Source: Apostichopus parvimensis
Lineage: Eukaryota > Echinodermata > Holothuroidea > Aspidochirotida > Stichopodidae
DNA: 61,204 nt
Direction: 5' to 3'
Assembly (NCBI GenBank): GCA_000934455.1
Contig: KN882574.1
Location: 47,055 to 108,258, forward strand
The notes beneath the pieces were generated by a model. The model did not search any database. It saw only the letters and a list, made by a program, of their open reading frames with translations, and was not told the DNA's origin. Shown one piece after another: positions 9,188-23,378 of the stretch (its first letter is position 1; the number at the start of each line of letters is the position of its first letter). The position numbers and the translations under genes are program-made.

Positions 9188-12100
9188 ACATTAAACGCAT
9201 ATGTTATAAATCGACTGGTGATTGGCAGGTTGTGCAAAGATGCTACAACATTTTTCTTTACAAATTTGTCATTGATAAAATGTTTTTCCTGTCTTGAATA
9301 CGTTTACAACACATGACGTACTCGGTGTGAAAAGTGCAGTAATAACGATGCTTATACGTGCAGAAGTGTTTCTAATTCGAAAGATATATCGATTGTTTGA
9401 TTATTGTTATACATAGTTACAACGATCATAGTGCGATCGTTTGGAGTAGACTAAAGACAGATGGGGACGGAATGGGAGTCGGAAGGTGGAAATGTAGCCT
9501 GACATTTGAACTTGCAAACCTAAAGATAGTTTGGAACGTGTAATGAGTCATCTATAAATAAGTTTAATATCCCAAGTAATATCGCCAAAGATTGTTCAGA
9601 GTAAATAATAACTTGTTAAGTTATACTACTAATGTTACGACAATATAAAATCTAGTGCATTATTAAGTAATATTTTTTTTTTTGGGGGGGGGGGTTTGGG
9701 TAAACTTTGTGCCTAAAAATGTTACCGCGATCGCTAATAAAATATATATTGAAAATTAAAATTCATCATTTACATTTAGACAGTATTATTTATCATTGGA
9801 CTGTATTATACATGCGTATGTTATTATTTATATCTTATAACTCAATAAAAATTGGATTTTTAAAAAGTTTTCTTTACTTTCTATGTCTCCAAACTTTTGT
9901 AGTGTTTGAGTTTCATTATTATTTTCATTAAGTCTTCGTCAATGAAACCCGCAGAGAAAGACAGCTTCTTATCTTTAAGAACTGATTGTAGAACATTTAT
10001 TGTTTCATATAAATTAATTAACAAGATTAGGAAATATTGTAGTCTCTTTTATTTTATATTGAAGTCTATCGTAGTCTCTCAGAGCGGGACTCCCAGATGC
10101 GACCTATTCCTACATCGGCGTCAGTTACTGAATCTACTTCAAAGGAAAGATAGGTGCAACGTCCGTGAGCTTCTCGGATAATTTACCTGGTTCCTATTTT
10201 AGTGAATACGTGTCTTCATTAAACACCATAAAGGTAACTATTAAAACAAATATTAAGTGTTAGAACATAACGAAACGTCTTGAAGCATGAAAATAAAAAC
10301 CTTTCTTCTCCATTAATATTTATCACAATAATATTGTTACTGATGTAATTATTATTAAGTTTGTTAGTTTTGTTGTTGCTCTTGAAGTTTGAGTATTTTT
10401 TCATCTATATCACCAGGAGCGTCAAGGTGGGGATGGGGGTAACACCACTATTAGGCGAAAGCGCTGGTTTTGGCCAAAATCTTTCCTTGAAATGATGTGA
10501 GGGCTTGTCTTCAATCAATGACATTCTAACTCGTTTATTTTAAATAACAAGTTCATAATTGAATAGAAACAATCAATCGCAATATCATTGAAGGTTAAAT
10601 AAAATTCAACCAATTAATGGACTAAACTAATAAAAAACAAGGACTGTTTTTAAAAACCAAAAAGTCAAATTCAAGTCAAGAATTTTTATTTTATTTATCT
10701 TATATTTCTTTTACGTTAAATTCTGATATATTTTTATTTCTTTAATATACACAATCAATTATGCGAGATGAGAAGACTTTAAAAGCAGTAATTATCACAA
10801 AGTGATGAAGGAAAATGTATACTGTTGAGTAAATATAACTTTGATTTTAATCACTTCATATACGACTGCATCGTAACACGTATACAATAAATGAAGCATC
10901 TGTCCGTTTAATAGGGCAACTGATTATTTCTTTCTATATAAAAATTACCCCTTTGTTCCCCTTACATAATTCATCTTTCTGTTTTGCTTGGTTCTTCAAG
11001 AGATGATGCTTCCTTGTAGCTGCAAAAGTGAAAAATATATCATCATCTTCCTTATCGATGAATTACCACATTATGAAATCTTAAACTTTTGTTCCACAAC
11101 TGAGCGTCTGTCGTCCAGAATCTAAAAACGCAATCTTAGTCAATATTAAAATTGAAAAGAAAAAACAACATGCTGTTTTCAGTATTACGCTAGTCATAAA
11201 GAGATGTACTCTTGAACCAGGGTTTTTGGTTACAAAACATGCAAAACATTCAATCATCATCATCACCCTACGTCGTCGTCATAGTCATCGTGATTGCACT
11301 ATATACCAGACATATTAAATAGTGACAACAATGGCGGGTGTACGGTATGGTAATATATGAATGTAAGTATACTATGCCGCACAATTAACGTAGTAAACTT
11401 GACTTGAAACATATAAAAATGGAAATGTTGTGAAGAAAGTAATAGAGGCTTGTGCCCAAAGTTGCTGATGAAACGGATGTTTTGTGTACGATAAAGAGTT
11501 AAAAAACACATCCGAAGTAGGTAAACACCAATTTCTCTCAAAAGCAGCTACTAGCGTGATACCATAGAGCTTCAAGCCCTGTCCTAGACCCCTCACTCCA
11601 TCCAACAGTCACTGTAGCGTCGTCCCTGGATGCGGCTTCAAGCATACGCCATAAAGTGGATTCCATATACAAGTGTCCCTGTTTATGCTTATCCATACAT
11701 ATTTCAGTTGTCTGTACTTGGATTGTGATTGTGATTTTCAGTCTGATTACGAAGAAAGTAGATGTATCCTAACGGCTCCCAACCTGTTCCTTACTACACA
11801 TACACACACATATCATTCTGAACACTACTTTGCACTGGATTTATATTTTTATATTTTATCGTAATGACTCATGGTTTTGATTTGAATGTGTACTTTTCTC
11901 TGATTTAGTACGAATAGGTACTCAACTTTGAACGCCAAGTGTACGTTATTGATTTGTAAGTAGCTCGGACTAGATCGGATTGTTGGAATTTGAGGATGAT
12001 TGGGGGAAACATAGAAGAAAAAAACGTCGGGAATCCTGTGGACTTTTTTTTCTGTCTAAATATTTCACCAACATATCTAATATACCTCTCCCAGAAGACA

Positions 12101-13150
12101 GCGCACCGTATACACAATTGGGCAAGCAAGAACTTCGATTAAAAAACCTAATATTAAAACGGACAAATGGTAATGTAAAGTGCGAAGTTGTCTTCTCACA
12201 ATATAACAAAATAAAAAATAAAGAAACTCTAAACGTTCTGTTCATTGAAGATGGTTAAAGATGCGAAGTACTTTTGGATGAAACACCATGATGCGTTTGC
12301 ATGAAAACAAAATCCATGTAACCGTTTTTGAACATTATATGTGAAATTTCGATACATTGTTTATTTCGATTTACATAACGAATTTTAAATTCCCGTAAGT
12401 ATACAAGAATTATTTACCAGTAAGACATTCTTAAATTTACAGTCTAAAACAGAATGAAATAAAAATGAAAGTAACATGACAAAGATCAGCAATTAAATGT
12501 GTCATGTGCATCTTTTATACATGTGAAAAAGGTTCGGAGAAAATGGAGGTAAGTGCATTTTTATAACGTTTATTGTATTGTGTGTTGGGATTATAAAATA
12601 ACATTAATGGTGTTACCGTTTTAGTCAGGTAAGTGTTCACAAGCGGATATATCATAACATGTACAAAGTTGAGGATAACAACTATATGACACCATTGTAA
12701 TTTTTTTCTGACACCATTAGCAACCATAAATCACACTGCGTGTTAATAAGAATATTCTGTGGTAAATTGTGTCGCTTGATTTCATTAAACATTGTCGATT
12801 GGTTTTGGGTGTTTCAGTGGGTTTTGCAACGGATATTTGTTTTTGTTGTGTATTTGTTTCTGATGAGGAGAATGGCGAGTACAAGGGGTAGGGGAGTATA
12901 AATGTGGTGTGTTTGTTTGAATTGCTTTTGTCTTTGTCCTGAGACGACAAAAGGCAGTTTTGCGCAAATTCCAAAACATTGGGAAATGTCAATTGTTGAC
13001 TTCACCACAGAAAGTACAAGAGTGCAATAAGTTTGCTTTAAAGGAATATCTCTTTAAAACGATTTTGCAATATCTTAAATTAAATGTACCTTGTTCTCTT
13101 TTTAAGATTTTTGATCAGTTTGTAATGACATTAATCCTATTTCTCTGCAG
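9188..13150. other. No gene recognised downstream of the receptor
   Basis: AT-rich sequence containing the receptor's 3' region. A T11-G11 homopolymer junction lies at 9673-9694. A GC-richer patch at 10080-10190 has short open stretches on both strands but no start, splice frame or family likeness. A leader-like string near 10978-11005 weakly resembles the receptor signal exon but has no ATG in register. Open frames up to about 90 codons are AT-driven and lack domain features. Confidence 0.4.
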
Positions 13151-13152
13151 AG

Positions 13153-13203
13153 ATACAGAATTGCAGAAGGCGAGAGTAGCTTCAGGGGAAAGTGAACAAC
13201 CAA
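13153..13203 (+). CDS. Possible alternative cytoplasmic-tail exon (phase 1-1)
   Basis: After the strong acceptor tract tttctctgcag (an AGAG choice) a 51-nt stretch stays open and ends at CCAA|GTAAGG. Taken as phase 1 at both ends it encodes DTELQKARVASGESEQP, a polar, charged sequence that would suit a cytoplasmic tail. Its phase matches all junctions of the receptor upstream. No downstream partner exon is identified, and using the first AG gives a stop within ten codons. It could equally be chance; listed because of its phase and splice sites. Confidence 0.18.
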
Positions 13204-14943
13204 GTAAGGTAACAGCAAAATCATTAATTACTTTCGTAAAACATCCGGAGACCAATATTGTATATTTTTCTCCGACCATGTAATCAAGCACGTCTATACA
13301 ATTGCACCTGTAGCGATCGTAAAACTCTTGCTATGTTGTTGATTGAAGAATAAAACCGGAACTCTTGCTTTGCAACAGAACAAATGAAATAGAGTTTGTC
13401 ATAATGATCATGGAAATTAATTGTGTCAAAACAAGTACAAATCTACGTTATATGTATGAGTTTACTAATAGTAGTAGAACGACCCATCTAACCTCTCAAC
13501 AATGTTTAGTAATACTTCCCAAGAGTCGTTGAAGCTTTCACAATTTAGAGCATCATTAGATAGCCACTCGGTACAAACAAATATTTAGAAGTGATCGGCT
13601 TAGTCGAAGCAAATTATGATTACGTTGGCCTTAACATTAAACAACTGGATTGTTAAATATACGGTGTGATACATGCAGATACGTTATGCAGATATTCTTG
13701 GAATGAGAATTTTCAGGTGCTTAGAAACAGTTTTTACATTTCTGCTTATCCTTGATTTTTGTTCTGTAAGGTTACAACTCTCATAGTCTCCAAGGCTTCA
13801 TTCATCATAGTTTCCGGTCCCTCGAAGCCCCCTGAAATGATTTGCTTCTATTGCGTTGAGTTCTTTTGTTACTTTATGACATTTTTAAGTTCTTTAATAA
13901 ACTAGATTAGAACAATCTGATAACGATATTTAAAGAAAAATAGAAAGAGAAACGTTGGTATCACTATGTAAATAACCAACAGTAGTTCAGGTTTAAATTG
14001 TGTTATTTTAAGCAAAATTTACGAATAGATATCATTTACCTCTGTTATGCATATTTCGCATGCTGGGATATTTCCTATCAGTGTTAATGTTATTATAAAC
14101 TTATCTATAGCAATACTAAATAAAAAAGACTGGTGTCATTCGGAATGGTAGTTTTCCTTTTTTCCTTATGCCTTTGAACTATTATGATAATTTCAGCTTA
14201 GAAAATATGTTGCATATTTGTCCTGATGTAAAAAAACGATTTTCTGATGAACCTAACAGTTTATTTTGCATGTATTGATATTTAACTTTGCAATAATATT
14301 CTTTTCATCACGATAACTGTAAAACAATGATTAAAGATTTTCCTGTAATGATAATGATAGTACAGTTCTCTTTTTTTTATGTATCATGTGTAATTGGTAA
14401 TTCTATCACCACCTGACTTTATTTTGTTTCAATGTCTACGGACACCTATGCAATTAGCCCCATATTCATGCCCCATAGTTATTTTGCGTACAGCTTTTGT
14501 CGTTTCAAAAATATACACATCTGAAGTTTTGATATATCTATGGAAAATATGTGCACAATATGACGTAGAGTGTGGCCTTTACCACAATTTATAATTTTAG
14601 CCCCAAATAGGTAAATCCGTAATTACAAGCCCACGTAGGTTCCCCCTCCTCTACCTTAGGTCCCATTTTTTGTATCTGTTTTGTATCTAATTGAGACTTG
14701 CACACAATCAACTGTTCGTGAAAAATGTTTCATGCAGTATAAAACTAGGGAGTAGTCTTCGTAACCCAGCCGCCGCGCATAACCGCCTATAGTTTAACGT
14801 GTAATAGCTTTGCAGTAATTACTGTGCCACCTGTAACACATGTTACCGTGTTGCTAACATAGCGCAGTATGAACTGATGCACGGTTGTGGAATATGAACA
14901 GTAGTTACTGTACTAGCTATGAGTATCGGGTGAAGATGACGAT
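13204..14943. other. No gene recognised
   Basis: AT-rich, no open frame with protein character, no tRNA-like or array structure seen. Confidence 0.4.
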
Positions 14944-15063
14944 ATGGCTGCAAGGCGAAATGTAATTGATGAACATCAAACACAACACGTACAGGATATG
15001 AAAGGTGGAGAAAAAGATAATTGCGATAGAGAAGTAGATAACCCTAAAACACCTGAACAATAG
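14944..15063 (+). CDS. Short hydrophilic ORF, possible exon remnant
   Basis: ATG at 14944 opens 39 codons beginning MAARRNVIDEHQTQHV and ending NPKTPEQ-stop. The same frame stays open after the stop for another 22 codons (THEVESAAAMYVASLKN...). The codon mix (many GAA, GAT, AAA, CAA) is more protein-like than its surroundings. It lies directly upstream of a tandem repeat array. No family is recognised; it may be the first exon of a decayed gene or transposon ORF. Confidence 0.2.
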   Translation: MAARRNVIDEHQTQHVQDMKGGEKDNCDREVDNPKTPEQ

Positions 15064-15134
15064 ACACATGAAGTGGAAAGTGCTGCTGCAATGTATGTTG
15101 CTAGTCTCAAGAATACAATATTACCTTTTTTTAT

Positions 15135-15565
15135 GTTTCCTCCTATGTAGATATTGTTCTGGTGATTTAAAACTTGCGTTGTAGCTTTTTTATTATATGT
15201 TATGATTTTTTTTAAATATCACAGCTTATGTAATTATTTACAGGGCTTAATATCTGCAGAATGGATTATTCAACAGCTGTGATAACATGTAAAGTGATAA
15301 GTTAAGTTTCCTACTACATAGATATTTTTCTGGTGTTTTCAAAGTTTTGTTGCATTCTTTCTATGCAATGGCTTTTGTGAAATATCACAGCTAATGTGAT
15401 TATTTACAGGGCATTAGGTCGCCAACATGGTTTGTTCAACAGCTATTACACATATAAAGTGATAACTTTAGTTTCCTGATATTTAGATGTTGTTCTGGTG
15501 CTTTCAAACGTGTGTTGTAGTCTTTTCATTATATGTTATGACTTTTGTGAAATATTGCAGTCAAA
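15135..15565 (+). repeat. Tandem array, about 168-bp unit, 2.5 copies
   Basis: Copies begin with GTTTCCT at 15135, 15306 and 15471 (units 171 and 165 bp, the third truncated). Shared stretches include tagatattgttctggtg, TGTTATGACTTTTGTGAAAT-type sequence, ATCACAGCT-ATGT-ATTATTTACAGGGC, and CAACAGCT...AAAGTGATAA. Copies are clearly diverged, so the array is old. No coding potential. Confidence 0.75.
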
Positions 15566-18500
15566 ATCGTCTTTCACCTGAACTTGGATTTATATTATAT
15601 GCCCACCCGAAGACATTGGGGGTCATGGAACGTCGCCCACCTAGATAATGCTCCCCCTCCCCAACCAAATTAAAGAACGAGAAAATCGAGAAAAAGATTA
15701 GTACATATCATTATGGAAAAGCTACCCTGCTAAAATATTTTGGCTACCTGAATAATAATGTGGCCTTTAAACCTATTTGGCTGCATTGCTGCTAATACTA
15801 TATTGGTATTCACTTTTACGAATTTCATATTATTTCAATGTAACAAAGAAAACGCATGTTTCTCCTGATTAGCTGAAAGTTATTTAAAGAGGTCTCAATA
15901 CATGTTCATTTTGATGTAACAAGTGTTTTATTTGCTTTCTCTGAGAGCATGGGCTTTCTTGTCATAAAGTTTATATTTGTTTCCCACGTTGGGGTCATAC
16001 ATGCCAAAGTCTTGAAATTGTTATACCTGTTGCAACCTTCACTCAATGATATGCGTATGGGATTGACACTTTATAGAAACATCTACAGTATACATGGAAG
16101 TTTATTATTTACACAGGTGTGTGTCGTAGTAACCCCAAAAGATTTGCTAATATTACGCAACTTTTTTTGCAAAAAGACAACACAACTTTGGAGTAAAACC
16201 ATGCAGTGCCCTGTTTGACGTTGGTAAAATTTACACACAGTGGGGTACAAAAGGGAGCATGGTCATTGTTGTGCAAATTTGGTAAAATAATTGACACATT
16301 GTGTGGTAAAATATTACCACAAAGGAAGGTAAAACTTTGCAATTAAAGCATTAATGTTTAAAGTGTTACACATATGTTGACCATGTTCCTTTATTAACCC
16401 CATGCATGTGTTCCCTTTAACCCCATGTTGAGCAATTAATTTTTAGTGTGTACGAACATTACTCATTAAAAAGAATAAAACAAGAGGAAATCGTCAGTTG
16501 TACTCTCTCTCTCTCGAAACTATTCCGGGAACCTTAGAAAAGTTGCGGCTATTCGAAAATCCCAAACGTATGCTCGTTTAACCGCGGTACACTAAAATAC
16601 CTGTTAAACTCAGCCATTCCATGGAGGCTGGAGTACGTACAATCTCGCTAACAACACGACAATGGTAAAACGGTGGCTCATAAAGTAAAGTTCCTAAACG
16701 CACTGATATATTTTCCGTATCACTTCAGGAGTCACATTTAAAACAACATATGGAAGACTTACTCGATCCAACTTTTCCTCCGCAATTAAAGTAACATATT
16801 TCAAGTCTGTTGGGGTTACTACGTTAGTCCTGTTATTCTTTACACAGCACAGACGCGACCTCGTGGAAGCCTTTGTTGTACATGGGGATAAGATATGACT
16901 GTGGAATTCATGTCGGCTAAAGAGTGTCTTCGGCTTTTCAATAGACAACAAGACAATACGTGAAATTTGACGTTTTATATACTTTTACCTTCATACTGCC
17001 CTAAGTACAGGGATCGGGGGGAGGGGGTTATATGTCTTCATACGTTTTCGAGGTTACCAAGGCACCACGGATTGAATCATGCAAATTCTAAGTGTAACAC
17101 TCTATATTATACTACTACTCATCATTACGCTCGCTCAAAGCTATGGTACCCCCCCCCTCCCCCACCATCTGCTTCTTAGCAGCATGTATATTTGTTCCGA
17201 TCTACAAACTTTTAAGGTACTTTGCCAGATTCCATGGTATTATATAATTGGTTTCACGTAGTGATACAATGTACGGCAGATTTATTTCGAGTTGAGATCT
17301 AGTTGCATATCTGGGATAATTTTAAAGTAATTATGGCTCGACTTTTCATGTCAACCGGATAAAATTTCGGGATTGCAGTTTGCTAGAGGTCGATCCCAGA
17401 GGATGTTCACCCTTACAGAGTCCAGGGTTCAACATTGATAATCAAATTAACTGTAAGGTTAAATATAATATGAATCTAATAGGTCTAGAAACACACTGAT
17501 CATCTTCTCATTTTTTTTACAATTTAATTCATATAAGTGTCATGTATGCAATATTTGTATTGCTTGGAATACGTTTTATTATTTAAACGTTTTGTATTTA
17601 AAATATATGAAAAGAAAATCAAGTAAATAAAATGAAGAATATGTGAAACGGGAGTACCACTGGCAATGGTGCTGTCGGATGGGTGATATTATCTTTGTGA
17701 TAATTGATTTATTAATTATTTTCTCTACAAAGAGGGATTCACAAGGTTAGTGGAAACTATTTGTTGTACAAAAAATTAAACAAGACATCAGCATATAGGA
17801 TGCGAGAGGAAAGGAGTGTGTAGTGATGTGTAAGAGGTCGTACTTCTGTAGTCTTCATCCACTAAATATGTTCAGGTCTGTCCTGTTTGTATTACTGGAG
17901 TACCAGATTCATTATGTACTTGTCTTCAGTGATATTCCCTGTGTACAGAACAGACAAAAGGATTACAGGACCCTGGTTGCATGATTAGCTTCTGGCGATT
18001 ACCACTGATAATATTTGTTAACGTCTATGAGCAATGAGTTAGCCCCGGCATATTAGCAATTGCACTTATCACAGATTCCTGCGGTCTTGTATATACAACG
18101 ACAAAGTTACTAATGTAATCCAAAATTAAATTATAAAACAGATGATGAATTAGTCCTCTCTGTTACAGCAATGTTATTGTGTAGACCAACGACAGCAATA
18201 ACAAGCACAATGATCAGATGAACAGCTAAAGCGTTATATAATGTGTAAAGAAAATAAAAACGAAAATACCAACTATTATAACTAAAACTAACCGATTTTC
18301 AAAAGTCTATTTAAAGTAGCAAGGCATTTGATAAAAATCCCATTCCGATATCAATTCCAATGGTATATATCATCTAAAATTGAAATGACATCAGCGACTT
18401 TCGATTCGTGAACAAGATATTAAAGAAAAAAGAGCGTCCTTACATTAATTTAATATTCATAACCAAACAACATCCAACATATACAATGTGATTGGCTGAC

Positions 18501-21500
18501 TCCATCTGGTGTCTACTTTAGATGTCCAATTGATAAGCATCATCGTGTCTGTTATGAATATTCAATTCATTGATTTACATTAACAACTAAAATAGTCTGA
18601 TGGAGGTGAACTGGTTATTCACTGAGGTTTACCACTGAAAGACATTGTTATTTACTTCAATGAATGGATGTATTAACAATGAAGTATCAGATCATGAATT
18701 TAATGTATACACATGATAAAAATACTGATCAGTCGATATGTTTTACCTGAGCTTTTATATACTTTACCTTTCATATTCCTTGACTTAATATTGACAAAAT
18801 TGACTCAGCAAGAATAGACTGGGATAACAAACAATAGTAGAACCTACCAAACGGAGAAAAAAATGATCCGGTCAGCCAGTATTAAATCAAATGAAATCAT
18901 TAAAAAAAAACTGTTTTTTCAACTGGCTGCAACAAACTCTCAATTTCAACAAAAAATAAAATAATTCTTTCATATACTTACTACATCAGCGAGATAACAG
19001 CGCTTTGGGCATTACGTTAACTTCTTTTTTTATTCCGTTCGAGAAATCCAACAACAATGCTGTCCATTACATGGACTAGTCAAGCGTCATTTAGAGGACT
19101 GGCAAGTTTTCGATAAGAAAGTAGATCGATGGACTAAAATTTAATATACAAAATCAGCAAAATATCTGAATATGTAACCATTTTCCAAACTAACACTTCA
19201 CAATTTTCACTTTCAAATTCAATCGATTGAAACAGACATATTGGCCATTCAAAATACCTGCTCACTTTGGTTTGCTAAATTTTATCCAACGTTTGTTCAA
19301 AGCTAAATGTAATGTCTATCATATGTGACTTCATTGTATGGCTGCTACATTGTGTTTATCGTGTTAAAAGGAATTTTACTATGATCGAAAAGAAAAGGTT
19401 ACGTACATATTTTTCTTTAGCTATATCAAATGCGATTATGCAAAATCCATTTATATTACGTCGTTATGGAAGGATTTAGGACTTAGTGCTGATTATTTGA
19501 CTGATAAACAATAAATATATCAAAACAATCTCAGCTGTAAACTGGATCTCCACTCTTTGTGAAGTGTAAGCCATTCGATAGTTCACACCTGATGTAAAAC
19601 TGCTTATAGTTGTAAATTAACAGTCTCCAAAGTACGCTAAATTAATGCGGAATAATATTTGGTAAAAAAAGGAGAGTCATTCTTTGAACTCCTTCAATCC
19701 ATTCTAAATAGGGAAGAACGCCACCCTTCTATTGGTAAAGCGTTAAATGTGATAACTCTACATATCTGTTTCATACTCTAAGGGACTTTGTGAAATTTGA
19801 GACAATTGACAAAAGTGATAATAGACAAGTATCTTACTTTTAAGTTCTTATTAATTTTATTGTTTTGCATTTATGTTATTTTTGTCAATGGCATTATGTT
19901 TGAAATCACATAGTGTTATGTGAATTATGGCTGATATACTTTATATATTATATTGATAAATGATTTGTGTGGTCTGTTAATCAGTTTTTGCTATGTATTG
20001 ATGTTGTTTTAATAGTATTCCATATAATTCGAACCCAAAAAATATTAAAATCTACTAATTACTATCTTTATTGGTATAGTTCAGTTGTATTCAATATAAC
20101 TGTTTAATGTTTAATCAGATCATCAGTTAATTTAGACGTATACAGTACAATACAATCAGCAAAGGAATGTTGTAACGAATTCTCAGGACTAACGTTGCAC
20201 GGATTTCACTTTTCGCGAAGACCGTCAGTTTTGGCAAGAAAAGCGGTTTAAAATAAAGAACAGAAAAAGCAAAACATAGCTGATATATCATGTACATTAA
20301 TTTCAACCACGTTTAACCCCTTTCCGTCCATCGTTATTTCATAATTATTCTACGTTTGGATAATAATTGTGTTTGGGATATACATACTCAGTGTCAGAAA
20401 AGGCTTTGTCTGCATGGACACGATCACCATTAAAACTACAGGTCATTATATATATTGAGTATCGAGTGTGGGACAAGGCTTCTTGTGTTTGTAAGGAACA
20501 GCGGATCCTGTCGTCTGCTCTTGCCTAAATGAAACGATCAATCCGAGATTGTATTGCATTCGTAAATTAATTAAGTTTAATATTAATAGCAGCGTTGCTT
20601 TACATATATTTTTTCTAATCACGTGATAAACAGAGCGCTGTTGTATTGCGTTGTCTCTTGGGCGGGGATGCAGGTAGAGAAAATTTAATTTCATAGATTA
20701 TACTACGTCATTACACAAGCGAGTCGTGTTTATAGGCAAGAATCAGCCGACGTTAAACCTCATGCTACCAACGTCGTCCGATGTTAAGCTTAATTCATTT
20801 CACAGAGAGACTAATCTCCCCATATACATGGATCTGAATCTGGATTAGGGCTATAATTCTGCTACAAGCCGACATAATCTTGATATTGAAAGGATTACAA
20901 TCGTTAGGTTCCTTCGTTGTTTGTTATTGTATTGACCTTGAACTTCATGGTGTTTTTATCGTCATTTTTATCTGTTATATTCTTTGGTTTAAGTTCATGC
21001 TTTTCATGCACATTATTTATTTTTATTTTTAGTGCTAGCATGGATTTACACTATTAGCAATACAATATAACTGAAATCAAATTATTTTTACCTAGATTGT
21101 GTACAGTCTGATTTACTGCTATCGTTTCATCTGTAGTTCTGTTGTTTGACATAAAACCAAGTTAATACAAGTTAACAATCGATTAGCTTGCAGTTAATGA
21201 ACACCACTACGCCTATGTATTAATAGTAGCATGAATTATTTCTAACTACTCTATTTACTGACATTGCTGTTAAAGAGTTATGTTTATCATTATAATTATG
21301 TATTAACTTAATATATCATCGCTCTTATATATAGAGTCAATTCGATATTGTAAGCGGTTGGTCATCGGGAGCTGTTATTATTGTCTCAGATGCCATAATA
21401 AATAGTTGTCTTGGTAATTGAGAAGAGAGAAAATACTTCACTGTTAGGTGATGTATATCTCGTTATGTGGCATTTTATTACAACATTTGGACAAAATAAG

Positions 21501-21657
21501 TGATCTTCTTTTAGTATTGTATAATACTTCGATGTTTCGACTGGTTATAATAGTAAAAAATAATTACTTGAATGTGTATTTGTTCATAGAAAGTTTCAAC
21601 ATCCATGACACTTGAGCTGGGAGAATGGGTTATGGAAAGTTCGGGACCCTGTGTTGA
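15566..21657. other. About 6 kb without a recognised gene
   Basis: AT-rich with scattered old repeat pieces. A fragment near 15600-15660 (GGTGGGCGACGTTCC on the minus strand) looks transposon-derived. At 16694-16951 the minus strand is open for 85 codons just below a TATATAAAA (16974-16982) but has no ATG in frame. C-rich tract at 17149-17165. Nothing else stood out. Confidence 0.4.
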
Positions 21658-21846
21658 GATAAACAAAGGATTTTATCTGGCAAAATTGCTTACACCCTAC
21701 AGTTACGCACCTACGGTNNNNNNNNNNNNNNNNNNNNNNNNNNNNNNNNNNNNNNNNNNNNNNNNNNNNNNNNNNNNNNNNNNNNNGATAAACAAAGGAT
21801 TTTATCTGGCAAAATTGCTTCCACCCTACAGTTACGCACCTACGGT
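21658..21846 (+). repeat. 60-bp repeat on both sides of an assembly gap
   Basis: Copy one is 21658-21717 and copy two 21787-21846; they differ by one or two bases (gctt-ac against gctt-cc) and share aaaggattttatctggcaaa and cagttacgcacctacggt. The gap of 69 N between them is close to one further unit, so the assembler probably stopped in a tandem array. The second copy is followed by a C17 homopolymer (21854-21870). Confidence 0.85.
21718..21786. other. Assembly gap (69 N)
   Basis: Unknown bases inside the 60-bp repeat; open frames that cross it are artefacts. Confidence 0.99.
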
Positions 21847-21870
21847 CCCCCAACCCCCCCCCCCCCCCCC

Positions 21871-23378
21871 AATGACAGGCAGAACACAATAATGTCGTGT
21901 ATGTCATTACTTAGCTTTGTAAAGATCATTAAACTCTTTCACACGCATTTGCCTCTATTAAACTATTTGGATATCGAGTATACAGTATACATCATAGATC
22001 AGATGTATTTTAGAAATTAATCACACTTTCTTTACTGTAACACAAGTAGCTATGCATTATTCATTATCTCTTTGATTTGCAAACATTTTGCTGATATAAC
22101 ACTGTCTAAACACCGTAGCTCAAACACTACGGATAGTAACCGGGCTAAACGTCTGTGAACAGACTAGATAATGCGTACATAATTATCGTTACAATATTCA
22201 ATGATCATTTTGTGAAGTTTCGTGTACGATTGTAAGCATACTATACTCTCTATGAATGTGTTGCACAGAAGCGTATTAATACTTTACTCATTGCAATACT
22301 GAGTATTGCTGCTCCATACATCCGTTACTGTTGTACAAACATCAATATGTCTGCAATCTCTGTCATTTCTCTTCCTTCCTCTGTATCTATTACTTTCTGC
22401 TTTACTGCTACAGGACACGACAAATGTAACCCTGCATGGAGGATGACGTGAACAGCATCAATCTTATTGAACGAATCGTACAGTTACAGAAAGGAGATGG
22501 GAATCTAAAGGAAGGGAGACAATGAACGAAAGTATTATAGTAATGATTGTAGGATATTTGATTGAGTATTATACACTGATCGATAACCACCCAGACGATC
22601 TGAAAGTTCTCCTTCAGTAACGACATGTTATAAAGTATTATGTTTTAATTGAAACTGTTAGAAAAGAGGGCAACATAATTGTAAGTTAGACTAAAAACAT
22701 TTTTAGAAAGCACAACGCACACGAATAAAAGTCCTTAAGATTAACATACTAAAGAGTAGTATACACGAGGAGTATCTACGATTATGCAGGTTTTCATATA
22801 CCCTGTAATGTTTGTATTAATTATATTAATTTACTCATTACATTAGTTTCTTCCCATAAATCATATGGGAGGAAAGTAACGTTTGTAGGGGAGAAACACT
22901 TTTTCAAGGGTGGAAACTAACGGGTCCGGAAACTAACGGGAGTCGTTAAAAGCGCATGCTGCAACATGAACAAGTGGTGTTTTGGGAATTGAGATCAGAA
23001 CTGTACTACTACTAGTTATACTGGTGTGGTACGTACATGTTAGCCATTCATCATGCATTAAACTACGTTTTCTCCGTCACATAAAATACCGACAGTGCGC
23101 CTTTATATACCTTTGCTAATTTTGTTCGCTGTTATTCATAAACAAATGACATGTATGTTTAGCCCACTGACAAGATCAATAAAATTACATATGAGATCAA
23201 AATTGGACAAGTAAGTTGTCACCATTAATTTCGAGTGTTTCCTGACATATTCTATCTATATCTGCCCCTCCCATTCACACTTAATTTCGTGGCCCGACAT
23301 AGCATATCGATCCTAGCGGTATAGTTCAGTGAAGACGTAGCCTATAGCACAAAAAAGATACTGGATATAAGTTAGGCC
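21871..23378. other. No gene recognised
   Basis: AT-rich. An imperfect hairpin lies at 22845-22885 (CCCATA...TATGGG core with extended arms), followed by two direct copies of GGAAACTAACGGG at about 22911-22942. No coding sequence seen. Confidence 0.4.

Noticed and set aside
10960-11010. Third copy of the receptor leader exon
   Set aside because: Only a short T-rich match to the signal exon, with no ATG in register and no upstream similarity.
16694-16951. 85-codon minus-strand open frame just below a TATATAAAA box
   Set aside because: It contains no ATG in frame and no recognised domain; other frames give only very short products.
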